Shown here: one piece after another, positions 45,869-55,477 of the stretch
Position numbering within the stretch: the stretch's first letter is position 1
How the letters are laid out: every line of letters begins with the position of its first letter
Assembly: GCA_016185425.1 (NCBI GenBank)
Contig: JACPNQ010000027.1
Coordinates: forward strand, 62,001 to 126,000
Source: Acidobacteriota bacterium
GTDB lineage: Bacteria; Acidobacteriota; Terriglobia; Bryobacterales; Bryobacteraceae
Direction of reading: 5' to 3'
DNA: 64,000 nucleotides
Notes under the pieces: model-generated
What the model saw: only the letters and a program-made list of their open reading frames with translations
Told to the model about the DNA's origin: nothing
Databases searched by the model: none
Program-made: the position numbers and the translations under genes

Positions 45869-46960
45869 TTAGTTCACAAACCGCCGCAGCCGGACATTGT
45901 TCACCAGTCCGAGCATCAGAAACACGCTCAGCATTCCCGATCCGCCGTTGCTCATCAGCGGCAGCGGAATCCCCGTCACCGGCATCCGCCCTACGACCAT
46001 CCCCACATTGACCAGCAGATGGAATAGCAGCGTGGCGCAAATGCACATGCAGATATACATGCCCCCGCGGTCCGGTGCCGTCTGCGCATTCTGCACGATC
46101 TGCATAAACAGCAGGAAGTAAAGTCCCAGTACGAAGACCACGCCCACAAACCCATGCTCTTCCGCGAACGCCGCGAACACAAAATCCGTATGCGGCACCG
46201 GCAGGAATTGATAGCGGGTCTGTGTCCCGCGTGTCACGCCTTTCCCCCACATGCCGCCGTTCCCGATCGCAATCTTCGACTGGATCACCTGGTAGCCGTC
46301 CCCCTTCGGATCGCGCGACGGATCGAGGAATGTCTGAATCCGCGACTTCTGATAGTCCTTCAACAGGAACCAGCTCGACGGTATCAACACAAGGGCCAGC
46401 GCCGCGATCAGCACTGTGTATTGCCAGCGCAACCCGGCCAGAAATACTCCCATCGCCAGGATCGGCATGTACGTCATTGACGTGCCCAGGTCAGGCTGTT
46501 TCATCACCATCAGCATTGGCACAATCACCAGCCCCACCAGCTTCGCCAGGTCCTTCCAATGCAGGGACTCCGTGCGCAGCTCAGTCAGGAACCGCGCCAC
46601 CAGCAAGACAATTACCAGCTTGGCGAACTCCGAAATCTGGAACAGAAACCCGCCCGGTAACGCGATCCACCGGCGCGCCTCGAAGATCTTCACTCCGAAC
46701 AATGCCGTAAGAATCAACAAGACGATTGTCGCTCCGTATAGGATCGGCACCTGCCCCAGCAGCGTGTGGTAGTCGATCGACGAGACAATCCACATCAGCA
46801 CCAAGCCCAGGCATACGAAGATAATTTGCTTCCACCATAGGTCGCGCCACTTCGTCCCCTGCCCGGCCGAGAAAATCTGCAGGATGCCGATCGAGCAGAT
46901 CAACAGCGCGATCAGCAGAAGCCCCCAATCGAAATCCTTGATCGAGCGGTAACTCGCCAT
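45869..46960 (-). CDS. rodA: RodA, SEDS peptidoglycan glycosyltransferase
   Basis: 363 aa, about ten membrane helices, FtsW/RodA/SpoVE (SEDS) family. Family blocks are ARRWIALPGGFLFQISEFAKL with the WI-LG/Q-SE pattern, VMKQPDLGTSMTY with the catalytic Asp region, HTDFVFAAFAEEHGFVG, and TGIPLPLMSNGGSGML at the end. RodA polymerises lipid II glycans during lateral wall growth with its partner PBP2, encoded 2 bp upstream. Last gene of the leftward mreBCD-mrdA-rodA operon. Gene order is the classical one. Confidence 0.95.
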   Translation of the reverse strand: MASYRSIKDFDWGLLLIALLICSIGILQIFSAGQGTKWRDLWWKQIIFVCLGLVLMWIVSSIDYHTLLGQVPILYGATIVLLILTALFGVKIFEARRWIALPGGFLFQISEFAKLVIVLLVARFLTELRTESLHWKDLAKLVGLVIVPMLMVMKQPDLGTSMTYMPILAMGVFLAGLRWQYTVLIAALALVLIPSSWFLLKDYQKSRIQTFLDPSRDPKGDGYQVIQSKIAIGNGGMWGKGVTRGTQTRYQFLPVPHTDFVFAAFAEEHGFVGVVFVLGLYFLLFMQIVQNAQTAPDRGGMYICMCICATLLFHLLVNVGMVVGRMPVTGIPLPLMSNGGSGMLSVFLMLGLVNNVRLRRFVN

Positions 46961-46962
46961 CT

Positions 46963-48855
46963 TTAATTCGCAAACCCCTTTTGTGCATGTGGCGCCAACG
47001 CCAGCGTTGGCAGCCGGTTTACATTCCGATTCTTCTTGTCGAAGTAAGCCTTGATCACATCGCGCGAAATCGGCGCGGCCTGATCGCCGTGCCCGCCTGC
47101 CTCAAACAGCACGGCTACAACAATCTCCGGATTCACCCGAGGCGCGAAACCAACGAACCATGCGTTGTCTCGCAACTCCGCCGCCAGGCGTGCCGACGAC
47201 CTCAACAATTCGTTCGACGCCAACTGCGCCGTCCCTGTCTTCCCGCAGACATCGATTCCCGGCAGCCGCGCCACTCGTCCCGTCCCGCCCTGGTTCACAA
47301 CGCCGTACATTCCGTACACCACCTGGTTCACGTTGTCGAGGTTTACATCGGACTTCCGCGGCTCAATCCGGTTCGGATCTTTCACCATATGCGGGCGCTG
47401 CCAGACGCCGCCCGCCGCAATGCCGCCGGTCATCACCGCAAGCTGCAGCGGCGTGATCGCCAGATACCCTTGACCGATCGCCACGGAAATCGTATCGCCA
47501 GGAAACCATGGCTGGCGCAGCGTCCGCGCCTTCCACCTCGACGACGGCAGCACCCCGCGATACTCAAACGGCAGATCGATACCCGTCTCTTTTCCCAGTC
47601 CAGCGAGCTCTCCCAGCTTCGCCAGCTTGTCGATCCCCAACCGGTTGCCGACGTTGTAGAAGAACACGTCGCAGCTCTGTGCGATCGCCTGGTGCAGATT
47701 CACCGTGCCATGCCCCCCCTTTTTGTGGCACGCGTGATAATGCCCGTAAAAACTCATCCCGCCGGGGCAGTGAAATGTCGTGTTTTCGTCGATCACGCCG
47801 TTCTCCAGCGCCGCCAACGCCACAAGCGGCTTAAACGTCGACCCCGGCGCCAGGTTCGCCTGAATCGCCCGGTTCAGCATCGGTTTCTCCGGATTGTTGA
47901 AGATCTCGTTCCAATCCTTCTGCCGGATACGCCCCGCAAACTTATTCGGATCGAAGGAGGGTCGCGACACCATCGCCAGCACCTCTCCATTCCGGGGATC
48001 CATCGCCACAACGGATCCTCGCCTTCCTTCCAGCGCAAGCTCCGCCACAATCTGCAAATCCAGATCCACCGTCAATTGCAACGAACGGCCAGGCTCTGCC
48101 TCCTTGTACCGGATCACTTCCCGCTCATTGCCCTTGTTATCGACAACCACCTGGCGTTGCCCGTCCACCCCCATTAGGATCTCGTTGTATTGCCGCTCAA
48201 TCCCAGCCTTACCGATCACATCGCCCTGGTTGTACCTCGCGAAATCGGCAAGATCGAGCTCCGCCTCCGTCACCTCGCCCACGTACCCAATTGCGTGCGC
48301 CAAAAGATTGTCTCGCGGATACAGCCGGTGTTGCACATGCACCAGCTCCAGTTCCGGAAACGTGTCGGGGTCGTGATGCGATTCAACAAACGCAATCTCT
48401 GCCGGCGACAACTCTTCCTTAATGACAATCGCCTGGTACTTTGGGCGCGACCGGAATCGCCGCAGCCGCGACGACAACTCTTCAAAGTCCATGTTCAAAC
48501 CGGCCGCGATCGCCGGAAGATGTTCATCCTTCAGGTTTTCGCGCGACAGATACACCGAGAACGACGAGTGGTTATCGACAATCGTGCGCCCCTCGCGATC
48601 CAATATCTTCCCGCGCGCCGCCAGGATCGGCGTCGACTTAATCCGGTTCCGCTCCGCCGCTTCCGAATATAATTCGTTGTTCTGAACCTGCAGCTTCCAG
48701 AAACCCGCGATCAGAAAGAGGAAAACCGCCACCGAGACGTATTGAAAGAACGCAATCTTACCCGACGCGTAATTCGTGTCGTCGTGGAGTACCGCCGGAT
48801 CCAGTTTTTCCGGATTCAGCGGGTCGTTCGGGTTCCGCAGCGTCCCAGTGGACAT
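46963..48855 (-). CDS. mrdA: Penicillin-binding protein 2 (MrdA), peptidoglycan transpeptidase
   Basis: 630 aa. One N-terminal membrane anchor (~residues 33-55) and a dimerisation/pedestal domain lead to a transpeptidase domain. The catalytic Ser is in PGSTFKPLVALAAL (SXXK), followed by the SXN-like motif (AQSCDVFFYNVG) and KTG (DVCGKTGTAQ). A conserved NRAIQ block precedes SXXK. It crosslinks stem peptides on strands made by RodA, to which it is translationally adjacent (2 bp). Class B PBP length is normal. Periplasmic, anchored. Confidence 0.96.
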   Translation of the reverse strand: MSTGTLRNPNDPLNPEKLDPAVLHDDTNYASGKIAFFQYVSVAVFLFLIAGFWKLQVQNNELYSEAAERNRIKSTPILAARGKILDREGRTIVDNHSSFSVYLSRENLKDEHLPAIAAGLNMDFEELSSRLRRFRSRPKYQAIVIKEELSPAEIAFVESHHDPDTFPELELVHVQHRLYPRDNLLAHAIGYVGEVTEAELDLADFARYNQGDVIGKAGIERQYNEILMGVDGQRQVVVDNKGNEREVIRYKEAEPGRSLQLTVDLDLQIVAELALEGRRGSVVAMDPRNGEVLAMVSRPSFDPNKFAGRIRQKDWNEIFNNPEKPMLNRAIQANLAPGSTFKPLVALAALENGVIDENTTFHCPGGMSFYGHYHACHKKGGHGTVNLHQAIAQSCDVFFYNVGNRLGIDKLAKLGELAGLGKETGIDLPFEYRGVLPSSRWKARTLRQPWFPGDTISVAIGQGYLAITPLQLAVMTGGIAAGGVWQRPHMVKDPNRIEPRKSDVNLDNVNQVVYGMYGVVNQGGTGRVARLPGIDVCGKTGTAQLASNELLRSSARLAAELRDNAWFVGFAPRVNPEIVVAVLFEAGGHGDQAAPISRDVIKAYFDKKNRNVNRLPTLALAPHAQKGFAN

Positions 48856-48861
48856 GGAGCT

Positions 48862-49395
48862 TTATCCCCTCTCCCTCAGTTTATCGAGAATGAGGAATAA
48901 CGGCACCGCTACCAGTGAATTCAGCAGGCCGAAAAGCAGTGTCTGCGTCACGTCGAAATCGATCGCCTGTCCCAGCAGCGCCCGCACTAGAATCCAGGTG
49001 AAGAACTGGTGAAAGAAGAAAAAGAAGAACGATAGGCCGAAGCGGATCGTCGTGTTGTCCACGTCGATTTTGATCGAAATCGACGCCGCGAAATATCCCA
49101 CCAGCGTCTTCACCATGCCGAAGATCCCCAGCGGCTGGTGCGAGAGAGCATCCTGCAGCAGCCCTATCGCCGCCCCGATCAGTGTGCCTCCGATCGGATT
49201 CCGCCGCATCAGCGAAAAATAAACGGTCACCAGCAGCGGCAGTTCCAGATACGCCAGGTGCCGGAAAAACAGCGGAATATTCACCTGGAAAGCAATCGAT
49301 GCCAGCGGAATAAAGATCAGCCAAACCACGCGGAACTTGGAAATCTTCCCGCGCCGCGGATTGTCGATCAATATCTGGTCGGAGATGTCGGGCAT
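48862..49395 (-). CDS. mreD: Rod shape-determining protein MreD
   Basis: 177 aa integral membrane protein with about five hydrophobic segments. The family block NPIGGTLIGAAIGLLQDALS (~residues 70-90) and the C-terminal helix region (FGLLNSLVAVPLFLILDKLRE) match MreD. Part of the elongasome, bridging MreC and membrane components. It starts 2 bp after mreC ends and ends 6 bp before mrdA begins. Confidence 0.92.
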   Translation of the reverse strand: MPDISDQILIDNPRRGKISKFRVVWLIFIPLASIAFQVNIPLFFRHLAYLELPLLVTVYFSLMRRNPIGGTLIGAAIGLLQDALSHQPLGIFGMVKTLVGYFAASISIKIDVDNTTIRFGLSFFFFFFHQFFTWILVRALLGQAIDFDVTQTLLFGLLNSLVAVPLFLILDKLRERG

Positions 49396-49397
49396 GG

Positions 49398-50525
49398 CTA
49401 TTGCTGCTGCTGCGGTCGCGGAGCTGCCTGCGCGGGGCCCTCTGCCAGCGGTTTCGGCGGCGACAGCACCGGCGCCTGCGGCCGCGAAACCTGGTTCGGG
49501 TCCATGTTGAAATTCGGCAGTCGCGCACCCGCCGTTCCGAATTTCACACCTTGAATCTCTCCGATGCGCTTAATCTTCTCTCGTAGCCGGTCCGCGTCCG
49601 TCGCTAATCCCGGCGTGACCGGCTCGGCAGCCTTCGGATCCTCCGGCTTCCGTTCGGAAGATTCCGGCGGCGGCATCACCACAACCGGCCCCGTCGCCGG
49701 GCCGTTGCCCTCCGGTATCATCTGGTGCACGCCCTCCAATACAATCAGCACCTCTTCCAAACCCTGCTGCAAGCCAGACGGGTCCAGGTAGATCTCCTTG
49801 AATTCCTTCCCTTGCCGCGTGGTTCGCACTTGCCCCACTGGCAGTCCCTTCGCGAACACGCGATCGTCGCCGGAGGTGAAGAACCACTCGCCCTCTTCCA
49901 CTTTGATCTCGTTCTGAATATGATCCACCAGAACCTGGCTGCGTCCCAGCCCCTTCAACGTCCCGGGCACACGCGACTTCTGCGAAATCACTCCAGCCGC
50001 GAAAAACGGATCGGTGATCAGGAGCACCTGCGACGCCGATGGATACACGAACGTCACTTTGCCCACAATCCCGTCCGGCGTTATCACGGCCATCCCTCGC
50101 ATGACGCCGTCTTTCTCCCCGCGGTCGACGAACACAGCCTTCGAATTCGCTCCCGTCCCGTTGCCGATCACCCGCGCCGCCACCGTCTTCGCCCGTGTCT
50201 GTTGCTGGAACATCGCCAGCGCCCGCACGCGGTCCGCTGTCGTCAACTCTGTCCGCAGAAACTGGTTCTCCAGCTTCATCTTGTCCAGTTCGTTCTTCAA
50301 CCGCTCGTTCTCCTGCTCTACCCGCAGCAGCAGAATATACCGGTCCAGAAATCCCAGCGACGAGCCCCGCGCGTTATCCAATGCCTTTGCCAGCGGAGAA
50401 ACAGCCGTCACCGTCACCGATCGCAACAGGCTCACATCTTCCTTCGTCCGCACCTGGTAGGCAAGCAACACCAACTGCGCGGCGATCACAATCACCAGAA
50501 CAGCCAGGTTGCGGTATCGGCTCAT
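49398..50525 (-). CDS. mreC: Rod shape-determining protein MreC
   Basis: 375 aa from the ATG at 50525 (GGAG ribosome site); a start at 50537 would add four residues. One membrane helix (~residues 8-24) is followed by a coiled coil (~63-95, EQENERLKNELDKMKLENQ) and the two beta-barrel-like MreC domains (ARVIGNGTGANSKAVFVD, GMAVITPDGIVGKV). The C-terminal ~110 residues are Pro/Gln/Ala-rich and disordered, longer than in well-studied MreC. MreC activates PBP2-RodA in the periplasm. 12 bp downstream of mreB. Confidence 0.93.
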   Translation of the reverse strand: MSRYRNLAVLVIVIAAQLVLLAYQVRTKEDVSLLRSVTVTAVSPLAKALDNARGSSLGFLDRYILLLRVEQENERLKNELDKMKLENQFLRTELTTADRVRALAMFQQQTRAKTVAARVIGNGTGANSKAVFVDRGEKDGVMRGMAVITPDGIVGKVTFVYPSASQVLLITDPFFAAGVISQKSRVPGTLKGLGRSQVLVDHIQNEIKVEEGEWFFTSGDDRVFAKGLPVGQVRTTRQGKEFKEIYLDPSGLQQGLEEVLIVLEGVHQMIPEGNGPATGPVVVMPPPESSERKPEDPKAAEPVTPGLATDADRLREKIKRIGEIQGVKFGTAGARLPNFNMDPNQVSRPQAPVLSPPKPLAEGPAQAAPRPQQQQ

Positions 50526-50549
50526 GAGGCACTCCAACGGCCCGAACAG

Positions 50550-51575
50550 TTACTCAATAGCGATGCGGCGCAGCAGTTTGAAATCGGTCAACATCTTGCC
50601 CGTACCCAGCACCACGCTGGCCAACGGGTCTTCGGCGATGGAAACCGGCAGCCCGGTCTCCTCCCGGATTCTCTTGTCCAGGTTCTTCAACATCGCGCCT
50701 CCACCCGTCAGCACAATACCGCGGTCGCTGATGTCCGCGGAGAGTTCAGGCGGAGTCCTTTCCAGTGCCACGCGAATCGCATTCATAATCGTGGCCACAC
50801 ACTCTCCCAGCGCGTCGCGAATCTCCGAATCGTCGATGGTGATCGTCTTCGGCACGCCCTCGATTAAATTCCTGCCTTTAATCTCCATCGTAATCGGCTT
50901 GTCCAGCGGATAGGCCGAGCCCACTGTAATCTTGATCTGCTCCGCTGTCCGCTCGCCGATCAGCAGGTTGTACTTCCGCTTCAAATACTGCATGATCGCG
51001 TCGTCCATCTCGTTGCCGGCCACGCGCACGGACCGCGAATAGACAATGCCCGACAGCGAAATCACCGCCACGTCCGTCGTCCCGCCGCCGATGTCCACCA
51101 CCATGTTGCCCGACGGTTCCGTAATCGGTAGTCCGGCGCCGATCGCGGCAACCATCGCCTGCTCCACCAGGTGCACCTCGGAGGCCTTCGCGCGGTACGC
51201 CGAATCGATAACGGCGCGCTTTTCCACTTGCGTGATCTCCGACGGCACACCGATCACGATGCGCGGATGCACCAGCATCTTCCGCCCATGCGCCTTCTGA
51301 ATGAAGTAATTCAACATGCGCTCGGTCACTTTGAAATCGGCGATCACGCCATCTTTCATCGGCCGGATAGCGACAATGTTTCCGGGCGTTCGGCCCAGCA
51401 TGTCTTTCGCCTCTTTGCCAACGGCTTCTACTTCGCCGTTTGTCTTATTGATGGCTACGATCGAAGGTTCGTTTACAACTATTCCTTTGCCCTTGGCAAA
51501 TACGAGTGTGTTCGCGGTGCCGAGGTCAATTGCAAGGTCAGATGAAAAAAGGGAGAAAAGAGAGCGGAGATTCAT
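50550..51575 (-). CDS. mreB: Actin-like cell-shape protein MreB
   Basis: 341 aa with the actin-fold phosphate motifs: phosphate 1 DLGTANTLVF (~residues 17-26), adenosine GIVLTGGGAMLKN near the end, phosphate 2 VVDIGGGTTDVAVIS (~163-177). MreB forms membrane-bound filaments that steer the elongasome and keep cells rod-shaped. First gene of the operon; 105 bp separate it from the upstream same-strand HEXXH protein gene, room for its own promoter. The cell is therefore likely rod-shaped. Confidence 0.97.
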   Translation of the reverse strand: MNLRSLFSLFSSDLAIDLGTANTLVFAKGKGIVVNEPSIVAINKTNGEVEAVGKEAKDMLGRTPGNIVAIRPMKDGVIADFKVTERMLNYFIQKAHGRKMLVHPRIVIGVPSEITQVEKRAVIDSAYRAKASEVHLVEQAMVAAIGAGLPITEPSGNMVVDIGGGTTDVAVISLSGIVYSRSVRVAGNEMDDAIMQYLKRKYNLLIGERTAEQIKITVGSAYPLDKPITMEIKGRNLIEGVPKTITIDDSEIRDALGECVATIMNAIRVALERTPPELSADISDRGIVLTGGGAMLKNLDKRIREETGLPVSIAEDPLASVVLGTGKMLTDFKLLRRIAIE

Positions 51576-51680
51576 TTGAAGCGCAGGAAAGTACCGGGCT
51601 CCGGAACAGGCCCAGGGGGTGCTATTACCAACCTAGCACGAGTTGCCGGGTGTCGATGGCAATTTCCGCAATTTTTTCAG

Positions 51681-52478
51681 CTATTTGGGCAGGGTAAGGG
51701 CCATCTGCTTCAGCCGCCCGAAAACGGTCTCCAGGGCCTTCTGATGATCCGCTTTCGCCGCCAGATTTTCTTGCCCGAGTTGCGCCGCCAGGTCACTCGC
51801 CGCCGGCTGTATCACCGGAAACCGATTCGATAGGAGCTCCAGAAAACGCTGCCGCTCCGGCCACTGCGCGTCGGTCAGCCCCAGCCGGACGTCGATCCAC
51901 AAAACCGCTTGCGAAACCGCCTGGCATCGGTCCGGCGGAGGCGGATCGCGCTGCCCGTCCAACGCCCGCAGCGCGCCCGCAAGCGAGTGCAGCCACGGCT
52001 CGCGCCATGGAATCCGCCGCTTCTCCATCTCCGCCCGGATCAGCACGTGCTGCACCGCGTCGCCGGCCAATATGGATAGACAACTCGACGGTCCGCCAAA
52101 ATAGGCCGGCGCGGGATACCGCAGCGCCTTCAGCCACAAATGCCCGAACTCGTGCGCAATCACGTAGGGCTCATCCTGTGGTGGCGTCTGCTGCGTGTTC
52201 AACAACACAAAACACAATCGCCCCTCCGCGCCTTGATACGTGATGCTCAACGCCTGCGCCCGCGCGAACTGCTCCTGAAAGTTGGGATTATCCGTGAATT
52301 GCTCCACGATCGCTTTGTGCGCCGTACCCTCCGGCACGGGCATCCCCGGTGCCAGCCGGAGCAGATAAACGGATTGCGGCCCCGTCTTCTCAATCTCCGT
52401 CCGCCACAATTCCAGGGGGCCGGTCAACAGCAGGGCCAATACGGCGAACGTCACGATAAAATGGTAGCAGTTGCTCAC
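51681..52478 (-). CDS. HEXXH-motif putative metallopeptidase, membrane-anchored
   Basis: 265 aa starting at a GTG (52478), chosen because a membrane anchor or signal segment follows immediately (FIVTFAVLALLLTGPLEL); the frame is open further upstream but only as antisense of the neighbouring gene. A zincin motif HEFGH is at ~residues 114-118 (YVIAHEFGHLWLKALRYP). No third ligand can be assigned with confidence. The rest is Arg/Ala-rich and helical. No named family recognised. The start overlaps the divergent beta-propeller start by 8 bp. Confidence 0.6.
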   Translation of the reverse strand: MSNCYHFIVTFAVLALLLTGPLELWRTEIEKTGPQSVYLLRLAPGMPVPEGTAHKAIVEQFTDNPNFQEQFARAQALSITYQGAEGRLCFVLLNTQQTPPQDEPYVIAHEFGHLWLKALRYPAPAYFGGPSSCLSILAGDAVQHVLIRAEMEKRRIPWREPWLHSLAGALRALDGQRDPPPPDRCQAVSQAVLWIDVRLGLTDAQWPERQRFLELLSNRFPVIQPAASDLAAQLGQENLAAKADHQKALETVFGRLKQMALTLPK

Positions 52479-53577
52479 ACGCAGACACTTTGGAATTGCC
52501 TTGGCCGCGTTCGCCGGCGCCTCCTGTACCCGGGAAAGAGGGAATGGATTCGAAGGCCACGCCTTCGTCGCGAATGAAGAGGGCGGCGCCGTCGCCGCCG
52601 TCAATCTCACCGCATTCGCGGTCACTCGCCATATCCGTATTGACGGCCGCCCTACCAAGGTCGTCAGCCATCCTACGATCTCTTCCGTCTGGGCCCTGGC
52701 CGGGAGCAACATTCACGAGATCGACCCCAGCCGCCTCGAATTCCGCCGCAAGATCGCTCTTAACGCCACGACTCTTGATCTCCAACTCAGCCCGGACGCC
52801 GCCTCCCTCTGGGCGCTTTCTGCCAATCGACTCACCCGCTACGCCGCCGAAACGCTCACGCCCTCCGGCTCCTGGAACCTCCCTGGCCAGGCGGTCTCTT
52901 TCGTCCTCGCCCGCCGCGAGCCCTGGGCCGCGGTCGTCATGAAGGATTCCCCTCCACTCCTCATCTCCACCGCCGAGCCCGGCAGGACACTCCCCGTTGT
53001 TCTCCCCTACCAACCCGGCCTGGCCCACTTCCGCAGTGACGGCAAGCAACTCATGCTCGCCGGAGCCGCTGCCCGCCAGGCGTCATTCGTCACCGTCCCT
53101 GGCGCACGCACCGTCGCCCATCTCCCCCTTGCCATCGAGCCCCGCCGCGTCGTCTCCAAACCCGATGGCGGCGAGCTCTATCTCACCGGTGACGGTCTCG
53201 ACGCCGTCGTGGTGCTCTATCCCTATCTCGCCGAAGTTGGCGAGACAGTGCTCGCCGGCCGCCATCCATCCGCCATGGCCACCGTCTCAACACCCGATTT
53301 GGCCTATCTCTTCGTCGCCAACCCCGATGCCGGCAACGTGACAATTCTCGACATCACAACGCACAAAATGGTAGGTGCTGTTCCCGTCGGCAGGGACCCG
53401 TCATTTCTCACCATCACCCCGGACGGCCAATACGCGCTCGTACTGAATCGGGCTTCCGGCGATATGGGTGTAATCCGAGTCAAGTCGGTAGTTCGCAACC
53501 GCGGCAAATCCGCCCCGCTCTTCACGATGATCCCCGTCGGCTCCCAACCCGTTGCCGCCGCCGTCCGCCCCCTCTAG
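52471..53577 (+). CDS. Exported YncE-like beta-propeller protein, probable lipoprotein
   Basis: 368 aa from a TTG. The N-terminus MLTRRHFGIALAAFAGASC combines a twin-Arg-like start with a lipobox (AGASC), which supports this start. Repeated blades of the YVTN/YncE type follow: HIRIDGRPTKVVSHP, TVSTPDLAYLFVANPDAGNV, MVGAVPVGRDPSFLTITPDG and VIRVKSVVRN. A seven-bladed propeller is likely. Such proteins bind ligands or nucleic acid; function unknown. The start overlaps the divergent HEXXH protein start, an unusual head-to-head arrangement. Confidence 0.75.
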   Translation: MLTRRHFGIALAAFAGASCTRERGNGFEGHAFVANEEGGAVAAVNLTAFAVTRHIRIDGRPTKVVSHPTISSVWALAGSNIHEIDPSRLEFRRKIALNATTLDLQLSPDAASLWALSANRLTRYAAETLTPSGSWNLPGQAVSFVLARREPWAAVVMKDSPPLLISTAEPGRTLPVVLPYQPGLAHFRSDGKQLMLAGAAARQASFVTVPGARTVAHLPLAIEPRRVVSKPDGGELYLTGDGLDAVVVLYPYLAEVGETVLAGRHPSAMATVSTPDLAYLFVANPDAGNVTILDITTHKMVGAVPVGRDPSFLTITPDGQYALVLNRASGDMGVIRVKSVVRNRGKSAPLFTMIPVGSQPVAAAVRPL

Positions 53578-53649
53578 ACGCCCCAATAAATCAGGCGCAT
53601 ACTATGGACAGCCCGGGGCCCCACGCAAAAGGCCTCAAGGAGAAGCAAG

Positions 53650-54504
53650 ATGTGGCTCAATGTCCTCATCTCCGTTTTCCTGGCTGCTGTCGGCGCGATG
53701 ATTTTTGCCGGTTCCCGCTGGAACGCCAAAACCGGTAAATTACGGGATAAGCTCCTCGCCGCTCGCGCGCCTCTCCCGCCGGAAACCCCGCAGAACCCCG
53801 AATGGGCGAGCCTCCCCGCGCCCGTTGCCCGCTACCTCCGCGAAGCTCTTCCTCCGCACCAGCCGCGCATCGCCATTGCCAGGTTCACGCATACCGGAAC
53901 ATTCAACACGGGCCAAACCATTCCCAACTGGCGGCCATTTACGTCGGACCAGCTTGTTATCGCCCACCGCCCCGGTTTCGACTGGGACGCGCGGATATCC
54001 ATGGTGCCCGGCATCACGTCCTTCGTCCATGACGCCTACGTCAACGGCCAGGGTATCCTCCACGGCAAAGCCCTGGCAATGGTTCCCGTTGTCGACGTTC
54101 GCGGTACGCCCGAGATCGCCCAAGATGAGTTGGAACGCTACCTCGGAGAAGCTCCCTGGTACCCTACGCGCCTTCTTCCGGGCAACGGCGTAACTTGGGA
54201 GCCTGCCGGCGACAACGCCGCCGTCGCAACTCTCCGTGATGGTCCCACCGCCGCAACCCTTACCTTCCACTTCTCCGCCAATGGACTCGTCAACCAGGTC
54301 AGCGCCGCCGCGCGCAATCGTCTTGTCAAAGGCGTCAACGTCCCTACGCCTTGGCAAGGCCGCTTCTGGTCCTACGAATCTCGCGGTGGCTATCTCATCC
54401 CTACGGAAGCCGAAGTCGCATGGCTTCTGCCCGGCGGTCCTTGGCCCTACTGGCGTGGCCGCCTCACCCGCTTGAACTTCGAATTCGAAAGGTTCGCATC
54501 ATGA
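53650..54504 (+). CDS. DUF6544-like membrane-anchored protein
   Basis: 284 aa with an N-terminal membrane segment (~residues 1-22). The body resembles the DUF6544 family: WASLPAPVARYLREALPPH, FTHTGTFNTG, FDWDARISMVPG, VHDAYVNGQGILHGKAL. A lipocalin-like or beta-barrel fold is plausible; activity unknown. A GGAGAAGCAAG ribosome site precedes the ATG. The stop overlaps the following nitroreductase-like gene (ATGA), so the two are coupled. Confidence 0.75.
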   Translation: MWLNVLISVFLAAVGAMIFAGSRWNAKTGKLRDKLLAARAPLPPETPQNPEWASLPAPVARYLREALPPHQPRIAIARFTHTGTFNTGQTIPNWRPFTSDQLVIAHRPGFDWDARISMVPGITSFVHDAYVNGQGILHGKALAMVPVVDVRGTPEIAQDELERYLGEAPWYPTRLLPGNGVTWEPAGDNAAVATLRDGPTAATLTFHFSANGLVNQVSAAARNRLVKGVNVPTPWQGRFWSYESRGGYLIPTEAEVAWLLPGGPWPYWRGRLTRLNFEFERFAS

Positions 54505-55472
54505 CCACCCCGTCTCCTGTTCAACTCGATAACGCCATGGTCACAATCATCGAAGCTGCCATGCGCGCTCCGTCCAGTCACAACACCCAGCCCTGGCGTT
54601 TTCGCGTCGACGATTTCGGCGTGCACCTCTATGCCGATCGCACGCGCGCCCTTCCCGTTAACGACCCCTTCGACCGTGAACTCACCATGAGCTGCGCCTG
54701 CGTCCTCTTCCACATTCGCGTCGCCGCCGCCGCGCAGGGCATCGCCAGCGATGTCTTCGTCCTTCCCAACCCCGCCGATCCCGATCATCTTGCCACCGTC
54801 AAACTCCACCGTGGCGACTACTCGGTCACCGACGCCAGTCTGATCGCCGCCATCGCCGCCCGCCACACCTACCGCAAGGCTTTCGAGCCGCAGCAGATCC
54901 CCGAGGCTACGCTCGATAAGCTCTGCGCCGCCGCCGCGCAGGAAGGCGCCTGGCTGGCGATTCTCTCCGGCGAACAGGTGCGTCACGATACCGCCGCTCT
55001 CGTAGCCGAAGGCGATGCGATCCATTGGGCCAATCCCAGTTGGCGCCGTGAGCTCGCCGCCTGGATGCATCCCCGCCGCCAGGGTGACGGTCTGACAATC
55101 CCATGGCTCGCCGCGCCGTTCGCGCAGATGATCGTCCGCACCTTTGACCGCGGTGACGGCATCGGCGCCAAGGACCGTCAAATTGCCGACGACTCCCCCC
55201 TCCTCGCCGTTCTCGGAACCACTGCCGATGAGACCGAGGACTGGATGTCCGCCGGCCAAGCCTTGGCGAGAGTCCTGTTGCTGGCCGCTCACCACGACAT
55301 TCAGGCGTCGTTCCTGAATCAGCCCGTCCAGATCTCCGAGCTGCGTCCGAAGCTGCAGTCGCTGGTCGGCCACCCCGGCTACCCGCAAATCGTTTTAAGG
55401 ATGGGCTATGTCGCCGGCAAGTTGCCGATCACGCCGCGCCGGCCGCTCCACGAAGTCGTCGACGCTCACTAA
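54501..55472 (+). CDS. Acg-like nitroreductase-fold protein
   Basis: 323 aa from the ATG overlapping the previous stop; an in-frame start at 54351 would read through the DUF6544 gene. It matches the Acg/nitroreductase-like family: AMRAPSSHNTQPWRFRVDD (the FMN-type RAPSxxNxQPW motif), ARHTYRKAFEPQQIPEATL, then GQALARVLLLAAHHDIQASF and VLRMGYVAG. In mycobacterial Acg the FMN may be bound without redox activity. Flavin binding is likely; reduction substrate unknown. Confidence 0.85.
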   Translation: MTTPSPVQLDNAMVTIIEAAMRAPSSHNTQPWRFRVDDFGVHLYADRTRALPVNDPFDRELTMSCACVLFHIRVAAAAQGIASDVFVLPNPADPDHLATVKLHRGDYSVTDASLIAAIAARHTYRKAFEPQQIPEATLDKLCAAAAQEGAWLAILSGEQVRHDTAALVAEGDAIHWANPSWRRELAAWMHPRRQGDGLTIPWLAAPFAQMIVRTFDRGDGIGAKDRQIADDSPLLAVLGTTADETEDWMSAGQALARVLLLAAHHDIQASFLNQPVQISELRPKLQSLVGHPGYPQIVLRMGYVAGKLPITPRRPLHEVVDAH

Positions 55473-55477
55473 GCTCA

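Noticed and set aside
46981-48177. 398-codon plus-strand frame opposite mrdA
   Set aside because: Arg/Pro/His-rich shadow frame; PBP2 motifs are intact on the minus strand.
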